From positions 1 to 10,669 of the forward strand of contig JAJZIN010000020.1 of the NCBI GenBank assembly GCA_021810575.1: a DNA stretch of 10,669 bases. The letters are read 5' to 3'. This document shows, in pieces, positions 1-4,693 of this stretch. A program made the position numbers and the translations under genes. How positions within the stretch are numbered: position 1 is the stretch's first letter; every line of letters starts with the position of its first letter. Under the pieces are notes generated by a model. That model was given only the letters and a program-made list of their open reading frames with translations, was not told the DNA's origin and made no database searches. The stretch is from Thermoplasmata archaeon. GTDB taxonomy: Archaea; Thermoplasmatota; Thermoplasmata; Thermoplasmatales; Thermoplasmataceae.

Positions 1-194
1 ATCCGGATGTCACTGAGATGAGATTGAGATCCATAATTCCGGAAAAAATGTGGCTTGGCCTGAATCCCATGATGGTTGAGTTCGGCAAGAAAATCTGCAG
101 GCCTGTTGGACCAAAATGTGATGAGTGCAATGTGTCAGAATACTGTGCTTTCTATAAGGAACAGCAGAAGAAAGTCAGTGGAAAGAAAAGATGA
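1..194 (+). CDS. nth: Endonuclease III, C-terminal part (5' end outside window)
   Basis: This frame is open from the left edge (first full codon at 3) and ends with TGA at 192-194, giving 63 residues. It carries the C-terminal iron-sulfur loop of the Nth family: C-x6-C-x2-C-x5-C, read as CRPVGPKC, DEC, NVSEYC, followed by a short basic tail ending SGKKR. Before it, RLRSIIPEKMWLGLNPMMV matches the helix that precedes the cluster in endonuclease III. The family is a DNA glycosylase/AP lyase that removes oxidised pyrimidines in base excision repair. The helix-hairpin-helix and catalytic Lys/Asp lie upstream, outside the window. The gene is convergent with the SDR gene, with 19 bases between the stop codons. 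The call rests on the four-Cys spacing, so it is fairly sure; MutY-type relatives share this cluster and cannot be fully excluded. Confidence 0.85.
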   Translation, partial: PDVTEMRLRSIIPEKMWLGLNPMMVEFGKKICRPVGPKCDECNVSEYCAFYKEQQKKVSGKKR

Positions 195-207
195 CATGGA
201 AGGGGAG

Positions 208-230
208 TGCCGCTTAAATAGAATGGGTCA
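208..230. repeat. Imperfect direct repeat flanking the SDR gene, left copy
   Basis: The core TGCCGCTTAAATAG (208-221) is repeated exactly at 1055-1068. Alignment over 23 bases gives 20 matches with the copy at 1055-1077. This copy contains the SDR stop codon (TAA on the minus strand at 216-214) and the last three or so SDR codons. The two copies sit at the two ends of the SDR gene. Confidence 0.55.
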
Positions 231-984
231 GGTTATCCTTTCTCCCTCCATCTATCACGAGAACCTGCCCATTCATGAATTCTGATGCGTCCGATGCGAG
301 ATATGCAACAAGTTCTGCCACATCCTCTGGTTTACCAGTTCTCTTTACTGTAGATCTGGAGATGAAGCTTTCCTCGAGCTCCCTTATCTCCTCACCTGTC
401 TTGCCTCCAACTGTGAGATCTGTCTTGATCCATCCAGGTGCTACGGCGTTTGAACGTATTCCGTAGGACTCAAATTCAAGGGCCATCCTTTTTGTTAACA
501 TAATAAGTGCAGCCTTTGATACTGAATAGAATGTAGTGTTCATTGCTGCAGTTCCAACTCCGGCATTTGAAGCTATATTTATTATGACGCCCCTGTTCTT
601 CTTCAGGTCATCAAGTGTTTCGAGAACAATGTATATTGGACCCTTCAGGTTTGTGTCCATGATTTGTTGATATTTTTCCTCCTCGAATTTTTCAAATGGG
701 AATAGATGCCACATGCCTGCATCGTTTACAATTACTTTCAGGGTGCCTATCTTTCCATGAATTTCTTTTACCATATTTCTTATCTGTTCCCTGTTTGTTA
801 CATCCACATGGAATGGGTAAATATTCCCGTATTTCTTTGATAATTCAGTGGCTTCCTTTTCTGATCTATTATAGGTGATTGCAACATTATATCCTGATTC
901 TGCGAACTTGATTGCGATTGCTTTTCCTATCCCTTTGGAGCCTCCTGTAACCAGTATTGCTTTTTTTTCTTCTTTTTCTGTCAT
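214..984 (-). CDS. SDR-family NAD(P)-dependent oxidoreductase
   Basis: This is a classical short-chain dehydrogenase of 256 residues (FabG-like length), expected to be a cytosolic oxidoreductase of carbonyl/alcohol substrates. Visible motifs, numbered from the chosen start, are: cofactor loop TGGSKGIG (13-20); NRS after beta-2 (39-41), where Arg suggests NADP(H) preference; VDVT (60-63); NDAG (87-90, usually NNAG); catalytic N112, S139, Y153 and K157 (YSVSK); and APGWIKT (182-188). The C-terminus MNGQVLVIDGG is also typical. I chose the ATG at 984 because the Rossmann fold begins directly after it. In-frame ATGs at 999 and 1047 are possible, but the TATA-like element at 1060-1068 would place transcription start near 1038, below 1047. 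No Shine-Dalgarno site is evident. The substrate cannot be told; 3-oxoacyl-ACP reductase and glucose dehydrogenase-like roles are both open. Confidence 0.9.
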   Translation of the reverse strand: MTEKEEKKAILVTGGSKGIGKAIAIKFAESGYNVAITYNRSEKEATELSKKYGNIYPFHVDVTNREQIRNMVKEIHGKIGTLKVIVNDAGMWHLFPFEKFEEEKYQQIMDTNLKGPIYIVLETLDDLKKNRGVIINIASNAGVGTAAMNTTFYSVSKAALIMLTKRMALEFESYGIRSNAVAPGWIKTDLTVGGKTGEEIRELEESFISRSTVKRTGKPEDVAELVAYLASDASEFMNGQVLVIDGGRKDNLTHSI

Positions 985-1054
985 GGTTGGTAATGTCATA
1001 TGGAAAATCAATATTTTGGATTGTATAATGGAAAATAATTCTGACATTCAGAAA

Positions 1055-1077
1055 TGCCGCTTAAATAGTATTTGTCA
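1055..1077. repeat. Imperfect direct repeat flanking the SDR gene, right copy
   Basis: This is the second copy of the repeat at 208-230 (14-base exact core at 1055-1068, 20 of 23 overall). On the minus strand it contains TATTTAAG, a plausible TATA element for the SDR gene, so the copy may double as its promoter. It lies between the glyoxalase-fold gene stop (1094) and the SDR start. Confidence 0.5.
1060..1068 (-). promoter_or_regulatory. TATA-like element for the SDR gene
   Basis: On the minus strand the sequence reads CTATTTAAG. Archaeal transcription would start about 25 bases downstream, near 1036-1040, giving a leader of roughly 40-55 bases to ATG 999 or 984. This is pattern-based only. 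Confidence 0.35.
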
Positions 1078-1093
1078 TGCGTTCAGATGGTTG

Positions 1094-1447
1094 TTATGGC
1101 TGGTATAAATCTATTTCATTCCCATCTGGATCAATGAGAGTAGCTTCCCTCCCTCCCCATGGGACTTCCTCTATTTCCCTTGCAAACCTGACTCCTAAGG
1201 CTTTTAATCTTCTTACTTCTTCCTCAATGTTCTCAGTGATGAAATGAATACTCAAAGGACCGCCATTCATCCCTTCATATCCTCCATGTATGGAAAAAGT
1301 GATATTTGACAGTCTAAAGCTAACAAAGTTCGCATTTTCGCTGTTTGAGGAAGATTCTTCCTTCAGCCCAAGCTGATCCCTGTAGAAAATTCTGCTTTCC
1401 TTGAAATTTTTTACAAAAAGTATAACCGGTTCAATTTTTTCTATCAT
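1094..1447 (-). CDS. Glyoxalase/bleomycin-resistance (VOC) fold protein
   Basis: The protein has 117 residues, the usual size of a single-chain vicinal oxygen chelate protein with two beta-alpha-beta-beta-beta units. The first unit opens with IEPVILFVKNFKESRIFYRD, LGL; the second ends with the hallmark DPDGNEIDLYQP. Candidate metal ligands are H54 (FSIHGG), H68 (LSIHF) and E111 (GNEIDL). The first-strand ligand position carries Val/Lys rather than His or Glu, so the metal site may be incomplete or built with a partner subunit. The family includes lactoylglutathione lyases, ring-cleaving dioxygenases, epimerases and antibiotic-binding proteins; nothing here decides between them. The gene stands alone on the minus strand, 112 bases after the MBL-fold gene and 109 before the SDR start. 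AT-rich elements on the minus strand at 1461-1470 (TTATTTATAC) and about 1483-1493 could be its promoter, implying a very short or absent leader. Confidence 0.85.
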   Translation of the reverse strand: MIEKIEPVILFVKNFKESRIFYRDQLGLKEESSSNSENANFVSFRLSNITFSIHGGYEGMNGGPLSIHFITENIEEEVRRLKALGVRFAREIEEVPWGGREATLIDPDGNEIDLYQP

Positions 1448-1559
1448 CTAAATATCCCATGTATAAATAACGGGAGTAGAAATAATTTTATCACCCTGTT
1501 CAAAGAACCTGACCCGTATTCAGGATGTCAGTTTATTTCTATTCATTCATCACAATTGT

Positions 1560-2333
1560 TTATCGTGATAATCCAGTGATGACCTCACCGTGACCAGAAA
1601 TTAAGCCTCTTGAACCGGTCTCTTTTAGAAGCTTTTCAAGAGCTATCCGGTTTGCAGTTTCCTTTTTCCTTCCTTCATCTGGCATAATGCCAGCAGGGAA
1701 GTAGTTTATCTTCCCGTTGATCCCCCAGGCTGAATCTCCAAGAACGAGGAAATTCTCGAACTGAAGTTCCATCTCATCAAACACCACATCACCGCTATCT
1801 GTCTTAGGTCTAAGATGATGAGCCTTAATTCCCAATGGTAATTTGGTACCTTCGTTGTATCTTATTGCCCTGTCCAGATGGAGAAATCTTATCTCCTCTT
1901 CATTTTCCCTTCCATCCTTGCCTTTAATTTCCGGAATATAGAGGTCTATGCCAAGATGCCTGGCCATGGCATTACTACCTCTTGAATGGGCGAAGTTAGT
2001 CATTATGACGGCTTCAGGCTTGCCCAGGATCCTTATAGCTTCTACCAACCCTGGAACCATTGGTGGATCTACAATCACTATTAAATCGCCTTTCAATAAC
2101 ATCGTACCGTATTGATCTATTCCAAGTTCAGGATCGTTAGATCTCCATCTGAATATATTTCTTGCCACAGGTATTAGCATAGTTTCTTGATTGACAACTG
2201 CAAATATAAACCATTTGATTCCTTCTGTTTTCAGGTAGCTAACTATAAAGTTACTTTGGACTAATATTCCATAGTTCACAAAAAGATTTGGTTCAAGTTT
2301 CTTTACATTAATGATATCAGCATGGGATGGCAT
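1560..2333 (-). CDS. Metallo-beta-lactamase-fold protein with degenerate metal motif
   Basis: The protein has 257 residues. The layout is that of an MBL-fold hydrolase: a strand pair with GDLIVIVDPP (82-91), a helix VPGLVEAIRILG, then a strand VIMTNFAHSRGSNAMARHLG (109-128) where active members have THxHxDHxGG. Here that motif reads TNFAHSRGS (112-120), so only one His remains and the metal-site Asp-His pair is lost. Later landmarks persist: HHLRPKTDSGD (172-182, third-ligand region), LVLGDSAWG (197-204, bridging-Asp region, D200) and ISGHGE (245-250, terminal His region, H248). I infer a non-hydrolytic or altered-metal member; the substrate is unknown. The start at 2333 is the only in-frame ATG near the N-terminus and has no Shine-Dalgarno site. 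A perfect inverted repeat lies 8-25 bases upstream of it. No signal peptide is seen, so it is probably cytosolic. Confidence 0.75.
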   Translation of the reverse strand: MPSHADIINVKKLEPNLFVNYGILVQSNFIVSYLKTEGIKWFIFAVVNQETMLIPVARNIFRWRSNDPELGIDQYGTMLLKGDLIVIVDPPMVPGLVEAIRILGKPEAVIMTNFAHSRGSNAMARHLGIDLYIPEIKGKDGRENEEEIRFLHLDRAIRYNEGTKLPLGIKAHHLRPKTDSGDVVFDEMELQFENFLVLGDSAWGINGKINYFPAGIMPDEGRKKETANRIALEKLLKETGSRGLISGHGEVITGLSR

Positions 2334-2340
2334 GGACTAT

Positions 2341-2358
2341 TGATTGCTTTAGCAATCA
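2341..2358. promoter_or_regulatory. Palindrome TGATTGCT-TT-AGCAATCA before the MBL-fold gene
   Basis: There are perfect 8-base inverted arms with a two-base spacer, ending 8 bases upstream of the ATG at 2333. A weak TATA-like stretch (CAATAAATG on the minus strand, 2371-2379) would start transcription inside this palindrome. It fits an operator for a dimeric repressor; a short hairpin in the leader is the alternative. Confidence 0.45.
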
Positions 2359-2423
2359 GGATATGAACCTCATTTATTGACTCGTTTCTAACTGAAGTTA
2401 CCATATAGATATTCATTCTTATC

Positions 2424-2433
2424 TTTTTTATAC
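2424..2433 (-). promoter_or_regulatory. TATA-like element upstream of the MBL-fold gene
   Basis: On the minus strand this reads TATAAAAAAG. It is the strongest TATA-like string in the 2334-2717 spacer and would give a leader of about 70 bases to ATG 2333. The rest of this spacer holds only the two palindromes listed (2341-2358 and 2670-2688) and AT-rich sequence; I see no gene or RNA in it. Confidence 0.3.
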
Positions 2434-2669
2434 CCTCGTATTCTGACGTTTATTCTAGCATTGATTCGTCTGTTCATTTGACGATGAAACTGAATTCCTG
2501 CAATATACACTGGTTGTGGAACCTTTGAGTTTTTATTTAATATTCACCACATTCTCTTTACAAAATGAGTTTAAATATTATACAATTCAAAAGCGGGAAT
2601 GGGCGGATTCTAATATTGTTTTAATTGAATAATTTATTAACTTTTGATTGTAAAATTTTCATCCATAAT

Positions 2670-2688
2670 TCTTTACTTCAAGTAAAGA
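2670..2688. promoter_or_regulatory. Operator-like palindrome before the AbrB/VapC module
   Basis: TCTTTACTTCAAGTAAAGA is a perfect inverted repeat with 9-base arms and a single central base. It lies 29 bases upstream of the antitoxin ATG at 2718. An AT-rich TATA-like string (TGTAAAATTT, about 2649-2658) just before it would place transcription start inside the palindrome. AbrB-type antitoxins commonly autoregulate by binding such sites, so it is the natural operator candidate. Confidence 0.55.
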
Positions 2689-2717
2689 TAGTATGGGCAA
2701 TAGTGCTTGCATTTCAT

Positions 2718-2975
2718 ATGGTTAAAAAGGTTACTGTTAGTTCAAAGGGTCAGATCACACTTCCTAAAGATTTGAGAGATAGATACCACCTGAGCAGTGG
2801 AGAAAGTGTTATTTTGGCGGATTCTGGAGACGGCATTATTATCAGACATGATGTGGGGGCTTTGAGAGGGATGTTAAAAGGCAGGGTGGATACCAAAGGA
2901 TTCGAGAAAGACCTTAGAGGCTTAAGAAAAGAGTGGAAGTTGCGAAAAACTTCCTTACAGATACGGTTGTGTTAG
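2718..2975 (+). CDS. vapB: AbrB/MazE-type (VapB) antitoxin
   Basis: The protein has 85 residues when started at ATG 2718. The frame is open further upstream, but the SpoVT-AbrB domain begins directly here. The domain reads VKKVTVSSKGQITLPKDLRDRYHL (2-25), the swapped-hairpin DNA-binding fold, followed by GESVILADSGDGIIIRHD. The C-terminal part (LRGMLKGRVDTKGFEKDLRGLRKEW, about 47-73) resembles the toxin-wrapping tail of archaeal VapB. The last dozen residues (KLRKTSLQIRLC) overlap the toxin gene in another frame and run past where related antitoxins normally end, so the tail may be a recent extension. The 43-base overlap with the next gene indicates translational coupling. The role is to neutralise the VapC nuclease and repress the operon. 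Confidence 0.85.
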   Translation: MVKKVTVSSKGQITLPKDLRDRYHLSSGESVILADSGDGIIIRHDVGALRGMLKGRVDTKGFEKDLRGLRKEWKLRKTSLQIRLC

Positions 2976-3337
2976 CTAGATACATAGAGGTTAATTTGCC
3001 AAGTCCTGCATCAGATATATTTTCTCTAGCCCAAAGGGGAGAGGCCTCGATTCTCGTACCGCAGATAGTGATGGGAGAATTCATTTATATTGCAATGAAA
3101 GGGAGACTAAGATTGACTGATTCGAAGAGAGATATCAAGAAATTCCTTGATGAACTAAGAGGAACTTCTTTTATATCTCAATCCAATTTTCCAGAAGATG
3201 GATGGGATATTTTTTTGTCCCTAGATATTCCCGAGTTACATGCCAGGTTAATAGCGGCAGAGGCACTGAGTCGAAGTTTATCACTTATTTCCAATGATCC
3301 TGTATTTCGAAAAGTACACGGTCTAGAAGTGATTTGA
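2933..3337 (+). CDS. vapC: VapC-type PIN-domain toxin, one catalytic Asp missing
   Basis: The protein has 134 residues from a GTG start inside the antitoxin gene; a PIN domain begins directly with NFLTDTVVLARYI. PIN nucleases use about four acidic residues to hold Mg2+ and cut RNA, often tRNA or rRNA in VapC toxins. Here D10 (LTDT), E49 (MGEF) and D122 (ISNDPVF) are present. The third position, normally Asp in a motif like HDRLIAA, is Ala: LHARLIAAEAL, A104. The spacing to D122 (18 residues) matches the family, so this is a replacement and not a misalignment. GCC (3242-3244) is one base from GAC. The toxin may be weakened, inactive, or use D98 or E101 instead. The remaining fold looks intact and full length. 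The gene ends 31 bases before the 3' end of the convergent tRNA-Leu. Confidence 0.85.
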   Translation: MEVAKNFLTDTVVLARYIEVNLPSPASDIFSLAQRGEASILVPQIVMGEFIYIAMKGRLRLTDSKRDIKKFLDELRGTSFISQSNFPEDGWDIFLSLDIPELHARLIAAEALSRSLSLISNDPVFRKVHGLEVI

Positions 3338-3368
3338 GAATAAGATTTAAACTCTTTAATATAAATAT

Positions 3369-3452
3369 GCGGAGGGCCGGATTCGAACCGGCGAACCCCT
3401 ACGGGAATGGACCCTAAATCCATCGCCTTTAGCCTAGCTCGACAACCTCCGC
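3369..3452 (-). tRNA. tRNA-Leu(UAG)
   Basis: An 84-base class II tRNA lies on the minus strand. The acceptor stem is GCGGAGG/CCTCCGC. The anticodon arm is ATGGA-TTTAGGG-TCCAT, giving anticodon TAG (UAG) with G37. The variable region is long, with a small stem CCC/GGG. The T arm is GCCGG-TTCGAAT-CCGGC. The D loop contains the paired GG. UAG reads CUA leucine codons, and the long variable arm fits Leu. No intron is present and the 3' CCA is not encoded. The tRNA lies between the VapC gene (convergent) and the MazF module (upstream). Confidence 0.96.
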
Positions 3453-3476
3453 AGTGGTTTCAGGATATCCAGAAGG

Positions 3477-3486
3477 TATATTAAAA
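3477..3486 (-). promoter_or_regulatory. TATA box of tRNA-Leu
   Basis: On the minus strand this reads TTTTAATATA, centred about 30 bases upstream of the mature tRNA 5' end. That is the expected archaeal distance, allowing a short trimmed leader. Confidence 0.55.
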
Positions 3487-3534
3487 TTGAGGATTTCCAG
3501 ACGGTTATGCTGCGATCTATTGCAGTGTTTACCT
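3487..3534. repeat. Imperfect direct repeat flanking the MazF module, left copy
   Basis: Ungapped alignment by eye with 4646-4693 gives 35 of 48 matches, with a 14-base exact core TTATGCTGCGATCT (3505-3518 and 4664-4677). Similarity seems to continue leftwards with gaps to a shared CGCAGTG (3450-3456 and 4616-4622), which here is at the 5' end of the tRNA gene. On the minus strand this copy resembles the last codons and 3' flank of pelA, but without an open frame. Confidence 0.55.
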
Positions 3535-3958
3535 AAAAGTTTCTAAAGTAGTGCCATAAAATTCTATACATAATAAATGCCAGTTATTATGAGATTATTT
3601 CCATCCAACTCCTCAAAAACGGGTTCAGTGAAAAATTGAAAGTATATTTAGTGAGTAAGATTCTATTTATTTACCCTGTCTCTTCTTCCAGACTTTACAG
3701 GGAGCACTGCATTTCAAAAGATATACAGAAAAAAAATCTGATTGATCTTGATTTCCCTCAGATTCAAAGCATGCCGTCATGAAGCTAATCCATCAGATCT
3801 GACGGATACGTAGACACAAATAGCAATATAAAATCAGGCTAGTTTCGCTTATTTCTGCAAGGAGTGCATAATAAGTTAAGGGAAATAATAAAGCCCGCCT
3901 TCATTCCATATCCTGCGACAGTCGTATTCCAGATCGCATTATTTAAATATTTGTGAAA
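3535..3958. other. Gene-free stretch between the left repeat and mazF
   Basis: This stretch of about 420 bases has no reading frame with recognisable protein similarity and no tRNA or CRISPR pattern. It contains a near-palindrome at 3788-3807 (18 of 20 positions; central TCAGATCTGA perfect) and scattered AT-rich strings. It may be the decayed part of the insertion that brought the MazF module. Confidence 0.4.
3788..3807. repeat. Near-perfect 20-base palindrome
   Basis: The arms ATCC...GGAT surround the perfect palindrome TCAGATCTGA, with one mismatched pair. It is in non-coding DNA about 150 bases beyond the mazF stop. It could be a protein-binding site or a leftover of a mobile element end; function unknown. 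Confidence 0.35.
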
Positions 3959-4309
3959 TTAATAAATTCCAACAACTATCTTGATGGCTTCCTGTATTTT
4001 TTTAAGCTCATCTCCCGATAGGTTTCCAGTTTTCCTGATCAATCTTTCCTGGGATACCGATCTGATCTGAAATAAATCTACCACCGATCTCTTTGATAGG
4101 TTATTTATTCCATCTGGAGACAGTTCAACCATCCATGGAACGGAAGAATAATGAGATTTGAAATCAGTTATGGGTGCAACAACCTTCAGTGGAAGAATAC
4201 CTATTTCATTACTGCTAACTATGACACATGGCCTTGTTTTTGTTATTTCAGCTCCAACAGTTGGTGAGAGATTTACCAGCCAGATATCTCCTTGATACAA
4301 CTGTATCAC
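3959..4309 (-). CDS. mazF: MazF/PemK-family mRNA interferase toxin
   Basis: The protein has 116 residues, typical family length. The N-terminus shows the signature YQGDIWLVNLSPTVGAEITK followed by TRPCVIVSSNEIG (the beta-barrel core with the conserved Arg-Pro). LKVVAPIT and the later SVVDLFQIRSVSQERL are the remaining conserved strands, ending in the helix GDELKKIQEAIKIVVGI. The family cleaves single-stranded RNA at short specific sequences. The start is a GTG at 4309 that immediately follows the antitoxin stop codon (TGAGTG), so translation is probably coupled by reinitiation. No catalytic residue appears to be lost. The module sits between pelA and tRNA-Leu and is bracketed by direct repeats, suggesting an inserted unit. 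Confidence 0.92.
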   Translation of the reverse strand: MIQLYQGDIWLVNLSPTVGAEITKTRPCVIVSSNEIGILPLKVVAPITDFKSHYSSVPWMVELSPDGINNLSKRSVVDLFQIRSVSQERLIRKTGNLSGDELKKIQEAIKIVVGIY

Positions 4310-4534
4310 TCAATCGACAAAATCCTGAGAATCAAGAGAATTCAGAGCTTTAAGATCACTATCAGACTCATAGTAATGCTTTAGCTTCTCAGCTTTCTCC
4401 ATAATTTCTTTTTTTTTGTCATTCATTGCTTTTTCTCTCACAGCCTCTGATAGAAATTTAGATTTATTCTTCTTTGTACTTAGAATTTCCGACACATCTT
4501 CAGGAAGAGTTACGTTTAGTCTTTGAGCTGGCAC
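4310..4534 (-). CDS. Ribbon-helix-helix antitoxin (MazE/CopG type)
   Basis: The protein has 74 residues. The N-terminus QRLNVTLPEDVSEIL is the beta-strand plus first helix of a ribbon-helix-helix fold, and NKSKFLSEAVREKA is the second helix. The remainder is a charged helix (KKKEIMEKAEKLKHYYESDSDLKAL) and an acidic tail ending SQDFVD, as expected for a disordered toxin-binding segment. The start is GTG at 4534; no in-frame ATG precedes it, and the overlapping ATG at 4536 is in another frame and hits a stop after a few codons. It precedes mazF with zero spacing. The expected roles are MazF neutralisation and operon repression at the palindromes just upstream. Confidence 0.87.
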   Translation of the reverse strand: MPAQRLNVTLPEDVSEILSTKKNKSKFLSEAVREKAMNDKKKEIMEKAEKLKHYYESDSDLKALNSLDSQDFVD

Positions 4535-4547
4535 ATATGATTATGTG
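4532..4547. promoter_or_regulatory. Palindrome over the antitoxin start codon
   Basis: CACATA-TGAT-TATGTG has perfect 6-base arms and covers the GTG start at 4534. Together with 4552-4565 it would let an RHH antitoxin bind across promoter and start, blocking transcription. Confidence 0.45.
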
Positions 4548-4551
4548 TATT

Positions 4552-4565
4552 AGATATACATATCT
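4552..4565. promoter_or_regulatory. Palindrome overlapping the TATA box of the MazF operon
   Basis: AGATAT-AC-ATATCT has perfect 6-base arms. On the minus strand it contains TGTATATC, a TATA-like box whose expected start site (about 25 bases downstream) falls at or next to the GTG 4534, implying a leaderless transcript. TATA box and operator coincide, which suits autorepression. Confidence 0.5.
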
Positions 4566-4645
4566 TTTGGTGTTAAAAGACTCGCTGAATAAGCTTATGA
4601 TGGAAAACGTCAAAACGCAGTGAAGGTGCATATTTGAAATTCGAA

Positions 4646-4693
4646 CTGAGAGTTTCCTGCTGATTATGCTGCGATCTTTTACGGGTTGTACCT
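4646..4693. repeat. Imperfect direct repeat flanking the MazF module, right copy
   Basis: This is the partner of 3487-3534 (35 of 48, exact core 4664-4677). It contains the pelA stop codon (4679-4681) and the last four pelA sense codons, plus the 3' flank. It is therefore likely the original sequence on the pelA side of the insertion. Confidence 0.55.

Noticed and set aside
1508..1524. Small hairpin CCTGA-CCCGTAT-TCAGG between the MBL and glyoxalase-fold genes
   Set aside because: A five-base stem with no following T run is too weak to call a terminator or regulator.
1520..1553. Possible C/D box RNA on the minus strand (GTGATGA at 1553-1547, CTGA at 1531-1528)
   Set aside because: A C box and one D-like box are present with a plausible spacing, but no convincing C'/D pair or terminal stem follows, and such short motifs are common in AT-rich DNA.
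2625..2717. Upstream extension of the AbrB antitoxin frame to an earlier ATG
   Set aside because: The extra 31 residues run through the palindrome and promoter-like sequence and have no counterpart in AbrB antitoxins; the domain begins at ATG 2718.
3369..3391. tRNA 3' end as an integrase attachment site
   Set aside because: I looked for a second copy of the tRNA 3' sequence and found none in the window, and there is no integrase gene, so an att site cannot be supported.
3178..3423. Minus-strand open frame of 81 codons over the VapC 3' end and tRNA
   Set aside because: It lies antisense to VapC and translates the tRNA itself; no protein similarity is apparent.
3535..3958. Possible transposase or pelota pseudogene remnant
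   Set aside because: Reading the frames by eye gives only short fragments with frequent stops; apart from the short repeat at 3487-3534 nothing resembles pelota or a known transposase.
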